Positions 5,570-13,241 of a stretch of DNA of 22,978 nucleotides are shown here, piece after piece (position 1 is the first letter of the stretch; each line of letters begins with the position of its first letter). This DNA comes from Anaerolineae bacterium (lineage in GTDB: Bacteria; Chloroflexota; Anaerolineae; Anaerolineales; Villigracilaceae). Location of the stretch: contig JAFLCF010000053.1 in assembly GCA_017303735.1 (NCBI GenBank), forward strand, positions 1-22,978, written 5' to 3'. Below the pieces are notes generated by a model. It was not told where the DNA came from, did no database searches, and was given only the letters and a program-made list of their open reading frames with translations. Both the position numbers and the translations under genes were made by a program.

Positions 5570-6931
5570 GAAAAACTTAAAACTATCGACAAACGTTGGT
5601 GGATTCTTGCCACGGTTGTGCTTGTCATTGGTATCGCTTTGATCCCACCAATAAAAAATCGCCTGTCCACACAATATGAACTTTTGCGCACGCGAGTGGT
5701 TTACTTTTTCAATCCACCCAGCGAAGCGGTCTTTGAACCGGGTGGTGAAACAAATCCGCTTACCGTTGAAACCGCTGTGGGCACAGCCCGCGCTGAAATG
5801 TTGTTGACGTTAACTCCCGCCGCAACCGTTACGCCAAAAGCCACCAAAACAGGTCCCACCGCAAAACCCACGATCACACCCACGCCTGTGCCTGATACGG
5901 TTATCCTGCCAGGTGTGACTTACGTCGACCAGCACGGGCGTTGGAACTATTGCGGTCCCGCCAATTTGACGATGGCATTGAACTTCTGGGGCTGGAGCGG
6001 TAACCGTGATGATGTTGCCAAAGTCATCAAACCGGGTTCGCCCGATACAAAACTCACCTTTATTGAACGCGGTTTGCCCGATAAGAACGTGATGCCCTAT
6101 GAACTGGTGGACTTTGTCAACACGCAAACCAATGAATACCGCGCGTTATACCGTCATGGCGGCGACATGGATCTGCTCAAGCGGCTGATCGCAGCAGGCT
6201 TCCCTGTGATCGTGGAAAAAGGCTATTACGAACGTGATTACACCGGCAAGATCGACTGGCTCGGACATTATCTTTTCACTACAGGGTACGACGATGCCAA
6301 GGGCGGCTTCATTGTGCAAGATGCCTACTTGAAACCCGGCAAAGACCTGCTCAGTAAATATGAAGAGTACGAAGACGGCTGGCGATCATTTAACTATTTG
6401 TTCATGGTCATTTACCCTGCCGGACAGGAAGAGGAAGTGCTTGGAATCTTAGGACCCTGGGCTGATGAAACCTGGGCGGCAAACCATGCCCTTGAACTTG
6501 CATCCAAAGATATTGCTGAGCTGGAAGAGAACGACCTGTTCTTTGCCTATTTCAACAAAGGTACCAGCCATGTGCTCCTCAATCAATATTCCGATGCCTC
6601 CATCGCCTATGACCAGGCGTTTAACCAATATTCCAAATGGGACCTGGATAAGGGCAACCGTCCCTTCCGCATGATGTGGTATCAGACCGGACCGTATTTT
6701 GCTTATTACTATTCGGCTCGGTATCAGGACGTGGTTGACCTTGCCACCACTACACTGACCAAGACCATCTCCAAGCCTACCCTTGAAGAGTCCCTGCTTT
6801 GGCGCGGGCGTGCGTATTACATGATCGGCGATACAAACGCCGCCATCGCTGATTACCGTGCCGCACTTCAAGTCCACACAGATTGGTACCCCGCGGTGCA
6901 GGCGTTACAAGAATTAGGGATTCAGCCGTAG
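5567..6931 (+). CDS. Membrane-anchored C39-like cysteine peptidase with C-terminal helical repeats
   Basis: A 454-residue protein. Residues 12-27 form one N-terminal membrane helix, followed by a Pro/Thr-rich linker (about 80-110), typical of a protein tethered outside the membrane. The peptidase_C39-like domain spans roughly 115-280: NYCGPANLTMAL with C129, WLGHYLFTTGYDD with H234, and VQDAYL with D252 give a plausible catalytic triad. The C-terminal 290-454 contains tetratricopeptide-like helices (NKGTSHVLLNQYSDASIAYDQAF and GRAYYMIGDTNAAIADYRAAL). Family knowledge suggests a papain-fold hydrolase of extracellular peptides; the substrate is unknown. The start is fixed by the TATAAT 7 bases upstream. 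It is not part of a bacteriocin exporter (no ABC domain), so a processing role is not implied. Confidence 0.8.
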   Translation: MEKLKTIDKRWWILATVVLVIGIALIPPIKNRLSTQYELLRTRVVYFFNPPSEAVFEPGGETNPLTVETAVGTARAEMLLTLTPAATVTPKATKTGPTAKPTITPTPVPDTVILPGVTYVDQHGRWNYCGPANLTMALNFWGWSGNRDDVAKVIKPGSPDTKLTFIERGLPDKNVMPYELVDFVNTQTNEYRALYRHGGDMDLLKRLIAAGFPVIVEKGYYERDYTGKIDWLGHYLFTTGYDDAKGGFIVQDAYLKPGKDLLSKYEEYEDGWRSFNYLFMVIYPAGQEEEVLGILGPWADETWAANHALELASKDIAELEENDLFFAYFNKGTSHVLLNQYSDASIAYDQAFNQYSKWDLDKGNRPFRMMWYQTGPYFAYYYSARYQDVVDLATTTLTKTISKPTLEESLLWRGRAYYMIGDTNAAIADYRAALQVHTDWYPAVQALQELGIQP

Positions 6932-6949
6932 AGTAGTTGGATGGTTTTG

Positions 6950-6960
6950 TAGTTAGATAG
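6950..6960. repeat. Left inverted repeat flanking the S23-like gene
   Basis: TAGTTAGATAG, the exact inverse of 7397-7407, within a longer low-complexity stretch of TAGTT words (about 6932-6975). Together with the right copy it encloses the four-helix-bundle gene. Confidence 0.55.
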
Positions 6961-7009
6961 CTTCGTAGTTCAGTTCTAAAACGTTTCAAGAAAATGAGGC
7001 AGAGGCAAA

Positions 7010-7396
7010 ATGGCGAAAATTGAGCGATTTGAAGATTTGCAAAGCTGGCAGAAGGCGCGTCAACTTACAAATATGGTTTAAGATCTAACCGAACATGTGC
7101 AATTTGCAAAAGACTTTCGCCTGAGCAATCAAATCCAAGGCGCATCCGGATCTATCATGCACAATATTGCAGAAGGATTCGACGCAGGCACAAATGCAGA
7201 GTTTATTCGGTTTCTTAAGATGGCAAGACGATCTGCAAGCGAAGTACAATCGGAACTATATCTGGCACTTGACCGCAAATATATTGCCCACAATGAACTT
7301 ACCCAAGCCTACAACCTAGCCACCGAAACAAAAAAACTAATAAACGGGCTTGTCGCCTATCTTCGCAAGAACACAAAACCTAAATCAACCACCTAA
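7010..7396 (+). pseudogene. Four-helix bundle (S23 rRNA intervening-sequence) protein, interrupted by an in-frame stop
   Basis: Reading from the ATG at 7010 (preceded by a GAGG-type site at about 6996-7005) gives MAKIERFEDLQSWQKARQ... to codon 23, then TAA at 7079-7081, then the same frame continues as DLTEHVQFAKDFRLSNQIQG to the stop at 7396. The conserved family pattern (FEDLxxWQ, usually Y-x-LT at the stop position, QIxxAxxSIxxNIAEG) runs across the TAA, so one base change of a Tyr codon (TAT or TAC) is the simplest explanation. A GTG at 7097 could restart translation but would lose the first helix. Inverted repeats flank it. The family occurs in 23S rRNA intervening sequences and as free genes; its function is unclear. 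A sequencing error cannot be excluded. Confidence 0.85.
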
Positions 7397-7407
7397 CTAT
7401 CTAACTA
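7397..7407. repeat. Right inverted repeat, reaching the sbcD start
   Basis: CTATCTAACTA, inverse of 6950-6960. Its last base is the A of the sbcD ATG (7407), so the repeat runs right up to the next gene. The sequence also contains a direct CTAACTAT-CTAACTAT duplication (7393-7408). Confidence 0.55.
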
Positions 7408-8636
7408 TGAAACTACTTCACTTTGCAGACGCACACATCGATATGACCAATTACGGACGGCATGACCCAGTTTCGGGTTTGCCCCTTCGTGTTTTGGATT
7501 TTCTCAAATCGCTCGACACCATCGTGGATACAGCCATTGAACGCAAAGTGGACTTGGTCATCTTCGCGGGCGATGCATACAAGGACCGTTCTCCGGCTCC
7601 GACCTTTCAGCGCGAGTGGGGCAAACGCATCATGCGTTTATCTCAGGCGAAGATTCCGACTCTGCTATTGGTTGGCAATCATGACATTTCTCCGTCCATT
7701 GGGCGGGCACATGCTTTGCAGGAATTCAAGACCCTGCAAGTGCCCTATGTAAAAGTGTTGGATGCGCCTGAGTTGCTCACACCCGCAGAGTTATGGGACG
7801 TGCCGCTTCAAGTCATCGCCATGCCCTGGGTTGCCCGCTCTGGGCTGATGGCTACGCTGGAGATGAGTGCCGAAAAACCTGAAGAGATTTTCTCAAATAT
7901 CGAATCTCGAATATCGGATTTAATGGAAGACATGCTCGCCCAAACCGATGATGCGTTGCCTGTCATTTTGACTGCGCATGCCTCCATTGAAGGCGCGAAG
8001 TTCGGAGGCGAACGGCTGGTGATGTTGGGCAATGATCTGGTGTTGACCGGCTCATTGGTTAAGAATCCGAAGTTTAGTTATGTGGCAATGGGACACATCC
8101 ACAAACCACAGGATGTGAATGAAGGGCATCAGCCGCCAGTGATCTACCCCGGCTCAATTGAACGAGTCGACTTTGGCGAGGCAAAGGAAGATAGATACTT
8201 CGTCATTGCCGATGTGGAAAAAGGACGCGACACCGAAGTAGAGTGGATCCAACTGACAGGGGTGAGAAAGTTTATAGACCGCCGGGCAGTTCTAACGTCG
8301 AGTGAGAGCGTGACAGAGTCACTTAAGGCGGCATTGCCCAAGCCGAAGGAAATGTCCGAAGCGATCATCCGCCTGGTGGTGGAATATCCAAGAGAATGGG
8401 ATTCACTCATTGATGAATCCGCTTTGCGAAAATATGCAGCAGATGCGTTTGAGTTCCATTTTGTGAAACGCCCACAGATCGAGTCGCGGGTGCGCATTGA
8501 CGAGGGACAGGTGGTGAGCAGTTTGAGCCCGCTGGATTTGTTGGGGCAGTATTTCGATGCAGCGAAAGTCTCCAATGCGGATGAGTTAAAAAAACTCGCA
8601 CAGGAAATTATCTCGGAAGACTCATCTGATACTTGA
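7407..8636 (+). CDS. sbcD: SbcD/Mre11-type DNA exonuclease subunit
   Basis: A metallophosphoesterase nuclease that with an SbcC/Rad50 ATPase would trim DNA ends and hairpins. All five motifs of the Mre11/SbcD active site are visible: D8-A-H10, GDAYKD (55-60), GNHD (90-93), the His of TAHAS (H191) and GHIH (229-232). The 409-residue length fits SbcD, and the C-terminal 270-409 is the less conserved capping region. I start at 7407 (MKLLHFADAHID), because the earlier in-frame codons belong to the end of the S23-like gene. No Shine-Dalgarno is visible. No sbcC gene follows, which is unusual. The last residues (EDSSDT) and the stop lie in a repetitive GATACTTGA stretch, so the C-terminus may have been remodelled. 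Confidence 0.85.
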   Translation: MKLLHFADAHIDMTNYGRHDPVSGLPLRVLDFLKSLDTIVDTAIERKVDLVIFAGDAYKDRSPAPTFQREWGKRIMRLSQAKIPTLLLVGNHDISPSIGRAHALQEFKTLQVPYVKVLDAPELLTPAELWDVPLQVIAMPWVARSGLMATLEMSAEKPEEIFSNIESRISDLMEDMLAQTDDALPVILTAHASIEGAKFGGERLVMLGNDLVLTGSLVKNPKFSYVAMGHIHKPQDVNEGHQPPVIYPGSIERVDFGEAKEDRYFVIADVEKGRDTEVEWIQLTGVRKFIDRRAVLTSSESVTESLKAALPKPKEMSEAIIRLVVEYPREWDSLIDESALRKYAADAFEFHFVKRPQIESRVRIDEGQVVSSLSPLDLLGQYFDAAKVSNADELKKLAQEIISEDSSDT

Positions 8637-8663
8637 CACCTGACCCCTGACCCTTGATACTTG
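8628..8663. repeat. Short direct-repeat tract at the sbcD stop
   Basis: GATACTTG occurs at 8628-8635 and again at 8656-8663, with imperfect heptamers TGACACC, TGACCCC and TGACCCT between. The sbcD stop codon (8634-8636) is within it. No terminator structure is seen. Confidence 0.5.
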
Positions 8664-8688
8664 GGCATCCCATCCAAACGAGGTTGTT

Positions 8689-9972
8689 ATGTCCAAAGAG
8701 CAAGCAAGTAATCGCTGGGTCGTGGTCGTCATTTTCTTCTTTTTCATGCTGTTGCACCAGACCGATAAATTGATGATCGGTTCGTTACAAGTGCAGATCA
8801 GCGAAGACTTCAATATCAACAATAAGCAATGGGGGCTGGTAAATTCGGGGGCATTGATCGTTGCAACGATCCTTTACCCGATCTGGGGTTATTTATACGA
8901 CCGTTATTCACGCACAAAATTACTATCGCTGGCTTCTTTTGTTTGGGGAGCAACCACCTGGTTCAATGCCATCGTAAAGAGTTTTGGCGGCTTTCTTGCA
9001 ACCCGCGCCTCGACCGGTATCGATGACTCATCCTACCCGGGCTTGTACACACTCATCGCCGATTATTTTGGACCCAACCTGCGTGGGAAGATATACGGTG
9101 TTTTGCAATTGGCTCAACCGATTGGCTATCTGGTCGGTATGATCCTGGCATTGATCGTTGCTCCCATGATCGGCGGATGGCGCAGCGTGTTTTACATCAC
9201 CGGCTCGTTGGGACTGGTGATCGCGATCCTCATCTTTTTCTTTGTCAAAGAAATGCCGCGCGGAAAAGCCGAACCCGAATTCGAGAACATGGCAGAGATG
9301 CAGACCTTCAAGTTCTCGTGGGCAGAGGCAAGAGACATTTTCAAAAAGAAGACCATGTGGTTTGTCTTTTTGCAGGGCTTTGCGGGCGTTTTTCCGTGGA
9401 ACGTTATCACCTTTTTCTTTTTCGCTTATCTTGAAAAAGAACGCGGCTACGATGGCAACAGCATCCTGTTCACCATGGCGCCTGTGATCCTGATCCTCGC
9501 CAGCGGATATTTCATTGGCGGTGCGCTTGGGGATATGGCGTTCAAACGCACTAACAAGGGTCGCATCATCGTTTCCAGCGTTGGGGTGTTGTTGGGTGCG
9601 ATCTTCATGTACTTTGCGTTGAATACCCCCACCGAAGCGCGCAATCAATTCTTTGTGCTGATGTGCCTGACGGCTGTCTTTATGCCGCTTTCTTCTGCCA
9701 ATGTGATCGCTACCGTGTACGATGTGACCGTTCCGGAAGTCCGCTCGACGGCGCAGGCGGTGGAATACTTTATTGAAAATGCGGGCGCGGCGTTTGCACC
9801 CATTCTCACTGGTGTCATCGCAGATGCGATCGATCTGAAGACGGCAATCCTACTGATCTGCACCATCTCATGGGTGTTGTGTTTCTTCTTTTACCTGGGT
9901 GCCATCTTCACCATTGATAAAGACACACACGACCTGCGCCAGCAAATGACAGAGCGTGCGAAGTTGGGATAA
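8689..9972 (+). CDS. MFS transporter, Spinster-like
   Basis: A 427-residue major facilitator with 12 predicted membrane helices. The N-terminus (HQTDKLMIGSLQVQISEDFNINNKQWGLVNSG) and the loop 2-3 motif GYLYDRYSRTKLL (the G-x-x-x-DR-x-x-R signature) are typical of MFS; the DK-x-x-IGSL start recalls the Spinster/sugar-phosphate branch. GID-DSSYPGLYTLIADYF around residues 110-130 is the helix 4 region. A charged central loop (about 185-220) separates the halves. The substrate cannot be told. GAGG about 6 bases upstream supports the start. It ends at a strong bidirectional terminator, and its link to sbcD upstream is only positional. Confidence 0.85.
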   Translation: MSKEQASNRWVVVVIFFFFMLLHQTDKLMIGSLQVQISEDFNINNKQWGLVNSGALIVATILYPIWGYLYDRYSRTKLLSLASFVWGATTWFNAIVKSFGGFLATRASTGIDDSSYPGLYTLIADYFGPNLRGKIYGVLQLAQPIGYLVGMILALIVAPMIGGWRSVFYITGSLGLVIAILIFFFVKEMPRGKAEPEFENMAEMQTFKFSWAEARDIFKKKTMWFVFLQGFAGVFPWNVITFFFFAYLEKERGYDGNSILFTMAPVILILASGYFIGGALGDMAFKRTNKGRIIVSSVGVLLGAIFMYFALNTPTEARNQFFVLMCLTAVFMPLSSANVIATVYDVTVPEVRSTAQAVEYFIENAGAAFAPILTGVIADAIDLKTAILLICTISWVLCFFFYLGAIFTIDKDTHDLRQQMTERAKLG

Positions 9973-9980
9973 GGTTCAGC

Positions 9981-10008
9981 AAAACGGCGCGGGTCTCCGC
10001 GCCGTTTT
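9981..10008. terminator. Bidirectional rho-independent terminator
   Basis: Perfect 12-base stem AAAACGGCGCGG (9981-9992), loop GTCT, CCGCGCCGTTTT (9997-10008). T-runs on both strands serve the MFS gene on + and the five-gene minus-strand cluster that ends at 10013. Confidence 0.95.
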
Positions 10009-10012
10009 TGTT

Positions 10013-10780
10013 TTAACCCTGTGTTCTTCTTAATACCAACAATGACATTCCCTGCACTGCCAACGCAGTGAGGGCAGCCAGCCCGAATGATATGCCGAGG
10101 CTGGTTTGTTCGATCAGTAAACTCAAAACCAGAAAGAAACCGGTGAAAGCGAACATGCCATAGAGTAGTCCGCGCAGGACGTGGGCTGCGGCGGCAGGAC
10201 CATGATCGCGGTGCGCAAAAATGCTCAAGATGGTGACGTACAAGGGAATCGTGGTCAACAGACCGGTCATGCGTGAGCCGATGAAGGGGGCAATGCCTGT
10301 TAGAAGTAGGATAAAGCTCGTCCCGATCAGGATACGTACGGGAATATCCCATCTACTTTGTTCACTTTTCCCCGGTTCAACATCACCTTTTGGCATGAAG
10401 CTCAGCCCAGCCACGATCGCCAATGCAACCACTGGGGCAATGACAAAAAGTGAGATCGAAACTGTTTGTAAAAACAAGGTACTCAACGAAAAGACAAGAA
10501 TGCTCCCCGCAATGGATACAAACCACTTAAATCGTGTGGCAAGCCATGCGTAGGTGAGTGCATAAAGCACAAGAGAAATGCCGCCGCTTAAGACACCCAA
10601 GGCAGAACTCTCTGCAAACAAAATGCCTTGGCTCAGTGCCACAAAGAAAACGACTGGACCCGATGTCAGCGGCATGCCCACGATCCAACCGCTGACGGCG
10701 GGTCCCCACTTTCGTCCTGCCAAGCTGGCGGAACCAATGATGAGCGGTGCGAGGATTAACTTTAGAGCAAGAATATTCAT
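10013..10780 (-). CDS. Integral membrane protein with two similar halves, unknown function
   Basis: 255 residues and about eight membrane helices. I do not know a named family. The two halves share a pattern: residues about 16-50 have GSASLAGRKWGPAVSGWIVG-MPLTSGPVVFF-ALSQG, and about 160-207 have TGIAPFIGSRMTGLLTTIPLYVTILSIFAHRDHG. In each, a G-P/R-x-x-(S/T)G(W/L) helix start, a Pro-Leu/Tyr turn and a helix ending in a charged turn follow one another. This points to an ancient internal duplication, as in many small transporters. It is the last gene of the minus-strand cluster, nine bases after the CPBP protease, and ends against the terminator at 9981-10008. A transport role is only a guess. 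Confidence 0.7.
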   Translation of the reverse strand: MNILALKLILAPLIIGSASLAGRKWGPAVSGWIVGMPLTSGPVVFFVALSQGILFAESSALGVLSGGISLVLYALTYAWLATRFKWFVSIAGSILVFSLSTLFLQTVSISLFVIAPVVALAIVAGLSFMPKGDVEPGKSEQSRWDIPVRILIGTSFILLLTGIAPFIGSRMTGLLTTIPLYVTILSIFAHRDHGPAAAAHVLRGLLYGMFAFTGFFLVLSLLIEQTSLGISFGLAALTALAVQGMSLLVLRRTQG

Positions 10781-10789
10781 ATCAATGAA

Positions 10790-11401
10790 TTATCTCACTT
10801 TAAGATAAACAGCCAGCAGAATGGAAAAGTCCGCAACCATGTGCCCGAGGATCGGCGTGAGCAAACTGCCGTCTCGCCGGTAAACTTGCCGCCAAACCCA
10901 GCCAATTAAGGTCAACGCCGCCACAGCCATAAGCACCGTATAAAGTTGAGTCTTTTCCCAAATCACAAGAACATGATAGCCCGCATAGGCAAGGTCGCCG
11001 ATATAAAACGAGCGGGTCTCACTCCCCAGGGCACCGCGCCAAAAATATTCTTCGATGATCGGGTTCACCAGTGAAAAATATGTTATGAAACCGAACCACG
11101 TTACACCGTTCAGCCCAAGGGCATTGAGGGAATTGATCAACCCCGGCTGTATGACTAAAAAATTCCATAAGAGATATAGACCCAATCCACCTAAGCTACA
11201 AAGAATCAAATTACCAATTATCGATCTGAATGACACTGGCTTGAACAAAACAGTCAGTGGCACTTTTGGTTTCAACAAAAATAAAACGAACACGATGGCG
11301 ATATGAAACCCCAACAAGGCGCCCCAGGCGCTATGGAAAAAAAATAATCCCGCCCACACGGCAAGGTATGGCGGGATGATCGCAAACCACTTTTTCTGCA
11401 T
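10790..11401 (-). CDS. CPBP family intramembrane metalloprotease
   Basis: A type II CAAX-protease/bacteriocin-processing family membrane protein of 203 residues. Motif 1, EEYFWRG, within NPIIEEYFWRGAL, holds the paired Glu and Arg; motif 2 is Y-H in AGYHVLVI; motif 3 is GHMVADFS with the last metal-ligand His. These are the residues expected for a glutamate/histidine intramembrane site. Six or more hydrophobic segments surround them. I start at the ATG at 11401 because GGAG stands five bases before it; the in-frame GTG at 11407 would overlap that site. It follows mevalonate kinase by 30 bases. CAAX-type cleavage of a prenylated protein is tempting given the prenyl-lipid neighbours, but most bacterial CPBP proteins have no known substrate. 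Confidence 0.85.
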   Translation of the reverse strand: MQKKWFAIIPPYLAVWAGLFFFHSAWGALLGFHIAIVFVLFLLKPKVPLTVLFKPVSFRSIIGNLILCSLGGLGLYLLWNFLVIQPGLINSLNALGLNGVTWFGFITYFSLVNPIIEEYFWRGALGSETRSFYIGDLAYAGYHVLVIWEKTQLYTVLMAVAALTLIGWVWRQVYRRDGSLLTPILGHMVADFSILLAVYLKVR

Positions 11402-11431
11402 GTCCACTCCTACAGATCAAACGAAATGGGA

Positions 11432-12355
11432 TTATTGGATCGTGGTGATGATCGTCCGTTTTGCGCCAGCGGAGATTAAAGCCCTCGCCACCGACTCCGC
11501 CGCGGCTTGGTCTACCAACGCGATCATATTGCCGCCACGTCCGCCGCCGCTGAGTTTGGCACCGTGCGCCCCTGCCTTGCGTGCCGCATACACGAGGACA
11601 TCCAATTCCGGCGAAGAGACGGTCATCTGCTGAAGGAATTCATGGTTGTGATCCATCAGTTCGCCAAGATGTTCGGGATGTCCGCCTTCAATGAGTCGAC
11701 GTGCCATGGTAGAGATCTGTGCTACTTCGTTGAAAATACTCTCGAAGCGATTCGCATCTCGCAGCCAAAGACGGCGCACATCCCCCACAGATTCTTTGGT
11801 CGGCGCGGGGACGCCCGTGTCGCCGATGACAATGGTAAAAGGCTTGCCGCATGCGAAGGTCTCGATCGGTTTGTCCTTCATGTAATACACGGGCATGTTA
11901 TAGGTGATGACGGTATTGTCGATGCCGGAAGGTGTGCCGTGGTGAAGTTTTTCGATCTCGAAAACGAGGGCGTTGATTTGTTCGTTGGATAAAGGAAGTG
12001 AGAGGTAAGAAGAAAGAGCACGAATCAATGCCACGGAAACGGCCGCACCCGAGCCAAGTCCAGCCGCAACGGGGATGGTAGAAGCAATGGTCACAGAAAT
12101 GTTAGGATGCTTGGAAATACCGAGGTGATGAAAAACTTTCAGAATAACCGAACCAATCGGATGGTCAGAAGGAAGCGTGGAAAGTTCGCCATGCAAGTCC
12201 ACCATGGGGGCGTCGATCCACACGCCAGGCTTGTCAGAGTCAGAAACCTCCACATCCACCTGCACCTGATTGACCGGCACGGCAAGCGCAGGGCGTTTGT
12301 AGACGACGGCATGTTCGCCAAAGAGGATGATCTTGCCGGGCGCGGATGCTTTCAT
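11432..12355 (-). CDS. mvk: Mevalonate kinase
   Basis: A GHMP kinase phosphorylating mevalonate with ATP on the way to isopentenyl diphosphate. 307 residues. Motifs: APGKIILFGEHAVVY (5-19), the P-loop-like IPVAAGLGSGAAVSVAL (94-110), E135 in EIEKLHHG, and PSGIDN with the catalytic Asp D146, then KLSGGGRGGNMIAL near the C-terminus. The GEHAVVY and HHG-TPSGIDN combination favours mevalonate kinase over other GHMP members. The true start is 12355, where the ATG overlaps the ubiA stop as ATGA (4-base overlap, translational coupling); the upstream in-frame extension lies in ubiA. Other mevalonate pathway genes are not in the window. Coupling to a UbiA prenyltransferase suggests local supply of polyprenyl substrates. 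Confidence 0.9.
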   Translation of the reverse strand: MKASAPGKIILFGEHAVVYKRPALAVPVNQVQVDVEVSDSDKPGVWIDAPMVDLHGELSTLPSDHPIGSVILKVFHHLGISKHPNISVTIASTIPVAAGLGSGAAVSVALIRALSSYLSLPLSNEQINALVFEIEKLHHGTPSGIDNTVITYNMPVYYMKDKPIETFACGKPFTIVIGDTGVPAPTKESVGDVRRLWLRDANRFESIFNEVAQISTMARRLIEGGHPEHLGELMDHNHEFLQQMTVSSPELDVLVYAARKAGAHGAKLSGGGRGGNMIALVDQAAAESVARALISAGAKRTIITTIQ

Positions 12356-13221
12356 GAAAAGTAGAAGATGACGATGACAGTGATTGCCCAAAGCAGCATG
12401 GATGCCTGGAACGGGCGGTCGGAGAGCAAGACTTCTTCAGGCGTGCCGCCTGCGTGTTTAACTTCAATTAGATATAGATAGCGGAAGATGGCATAGACCA
12501 TGAAGGGAATGGTGAGCATCATGGAATGGTTTTCAGGCACGTTGGGCGCGGAGAAGGTGTAGAGTGAATATGCCACGATGGTAGTGCCAGAGACGATCAT
12601 GATGTATTGATCGAGAAGCGGCAGGGTGTACCCATCCAACACTTTGCGATGTGAGCCTGCACCATGAGCAAGTAAAGCAAGTTCGGCACGGCGTTTGCCA
12701 AAACCGAGAAAGAGCGAAAGCAAGAACATCACGATATAAAGCCAGGGAGAGAAACGTTCGACGGCGATGAGGGTAACGCCTGCCCCAACACGCAGGACAA
12801 AGCCTAACGAGATGATGAGCACGTCCAGAATGGCGATATGTTTAAGCGAAAGTGAATACGCCAGATTGAGGACAAAATAAGTAGCTACAACGAGGGAGAA
12901 CATTGGAGCAAGTAAATACGAAAGCCCAAGTGCAATGATGACGAAGGCGATACCCGCCGTCCACGCGATGTTGACGGGCAGTTTGCCAGATGCAATGGGA
13001 CGATTCTTCTTTTCAGGATGTTGGCGGTCAGATTCCACATCTGCGAGGTCGTTGAAAATGTACACGCAGGAAGAGATCAGGCAGAATAAGGCGAAACCTG
13101 CCAGGGTGCGCAAAAAAGAATCGACGACGAACAATTGTTTGTCGAAGACCAGCGCCGCAAAGATGAACACATTCTTCGTCCATTGGCGCGGACGCATGGT
13201 TTTGAATAAGGCTGTAAGCAT
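12352..13221 (-). CDS. UbiA family prenyltransferase, decaprenyl-phosphate phosphoribosyltransferase-like
   Basis: 289 residues, about nine membrane helices. The N-terminal RPRQWTKNVFIFAAL (10-24) and the first Asp-rich motif NDLADVESDRQHP (57-69), then KNRPIASG (72-79), match the subgroup that transfers phosphoribose from PRPP to polyprenyl phosphate (the mycobacterial Rv3806c type). DVLIISLGFVLRVGAG and GKRRAEL in the second half also fit. In actinobacteria this leads to decaprenyl-phosphoryl-arabinose for cell-wall arabinan; the end use here is unknown. TAAAAT ends 6 bases before the ATG, and no Shine-Dalgarno is present. It is 20 bases downstream of the GH8 gene and coupled to mevalonate kinase. 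Confidence 0.85.
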   Translation of the reverse strand: MLTALFKTMRPRQWTKNVFIFAALVFDKQLFVVDSFLRTLAGFALFCLISSCVYIFNDLADVESDRQHPEKKNRPIASGKLPVNIAWTAGIAFVIIALGLSYLLAPMFSLVVATYFVLNLAYSLSLKHIAILDVLIISLGFVLRVGAGVTLIAVERFSPWLYIVMFLLSLFLGFGKRRAELALLAHGAGSHRKVLDGYTLPLLDQYIMIVSGTTIVAYSLYTFSAPNVPENHSMMLTIPFMVYAIFRYLYLIEVKHAGGTPEEVLLSDRPFQASMLLWAITVIVIFYFS

Positions 13222-13227
13222 GGGGTT

Positions 13228-13233
13228 ATTTTA
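13228..13233 (-). promoter_or_regulatory. -10-like TAAAAT before the UbiA gene
   Basis: On the minus strand AGG-TAAAAT ends 6 bases before the ATG at 13221, inside the 20-base gap after the GH8 stop. No ribosome-binding site lies in the gap. It may give ubiA-mvk expression independent of GH8. Confidence 0.35.
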
Positions 13234-13241
13234 CCTGTATT

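Noticed and set aside
7097..7396. Intact short gene from GTG 7097
   Set aside because: The conserved first helix of the family is present upstream in the same frame before the TAA, so the short form is a remnant or a restart, not the original gene.
9028..9648. 206-codon minus-strand frame inside the first MFS gene
   Set aside because: Fully inside a well-supported transporter gene, with low-complexity His/Asp-rich translation typical of a shadow frame.
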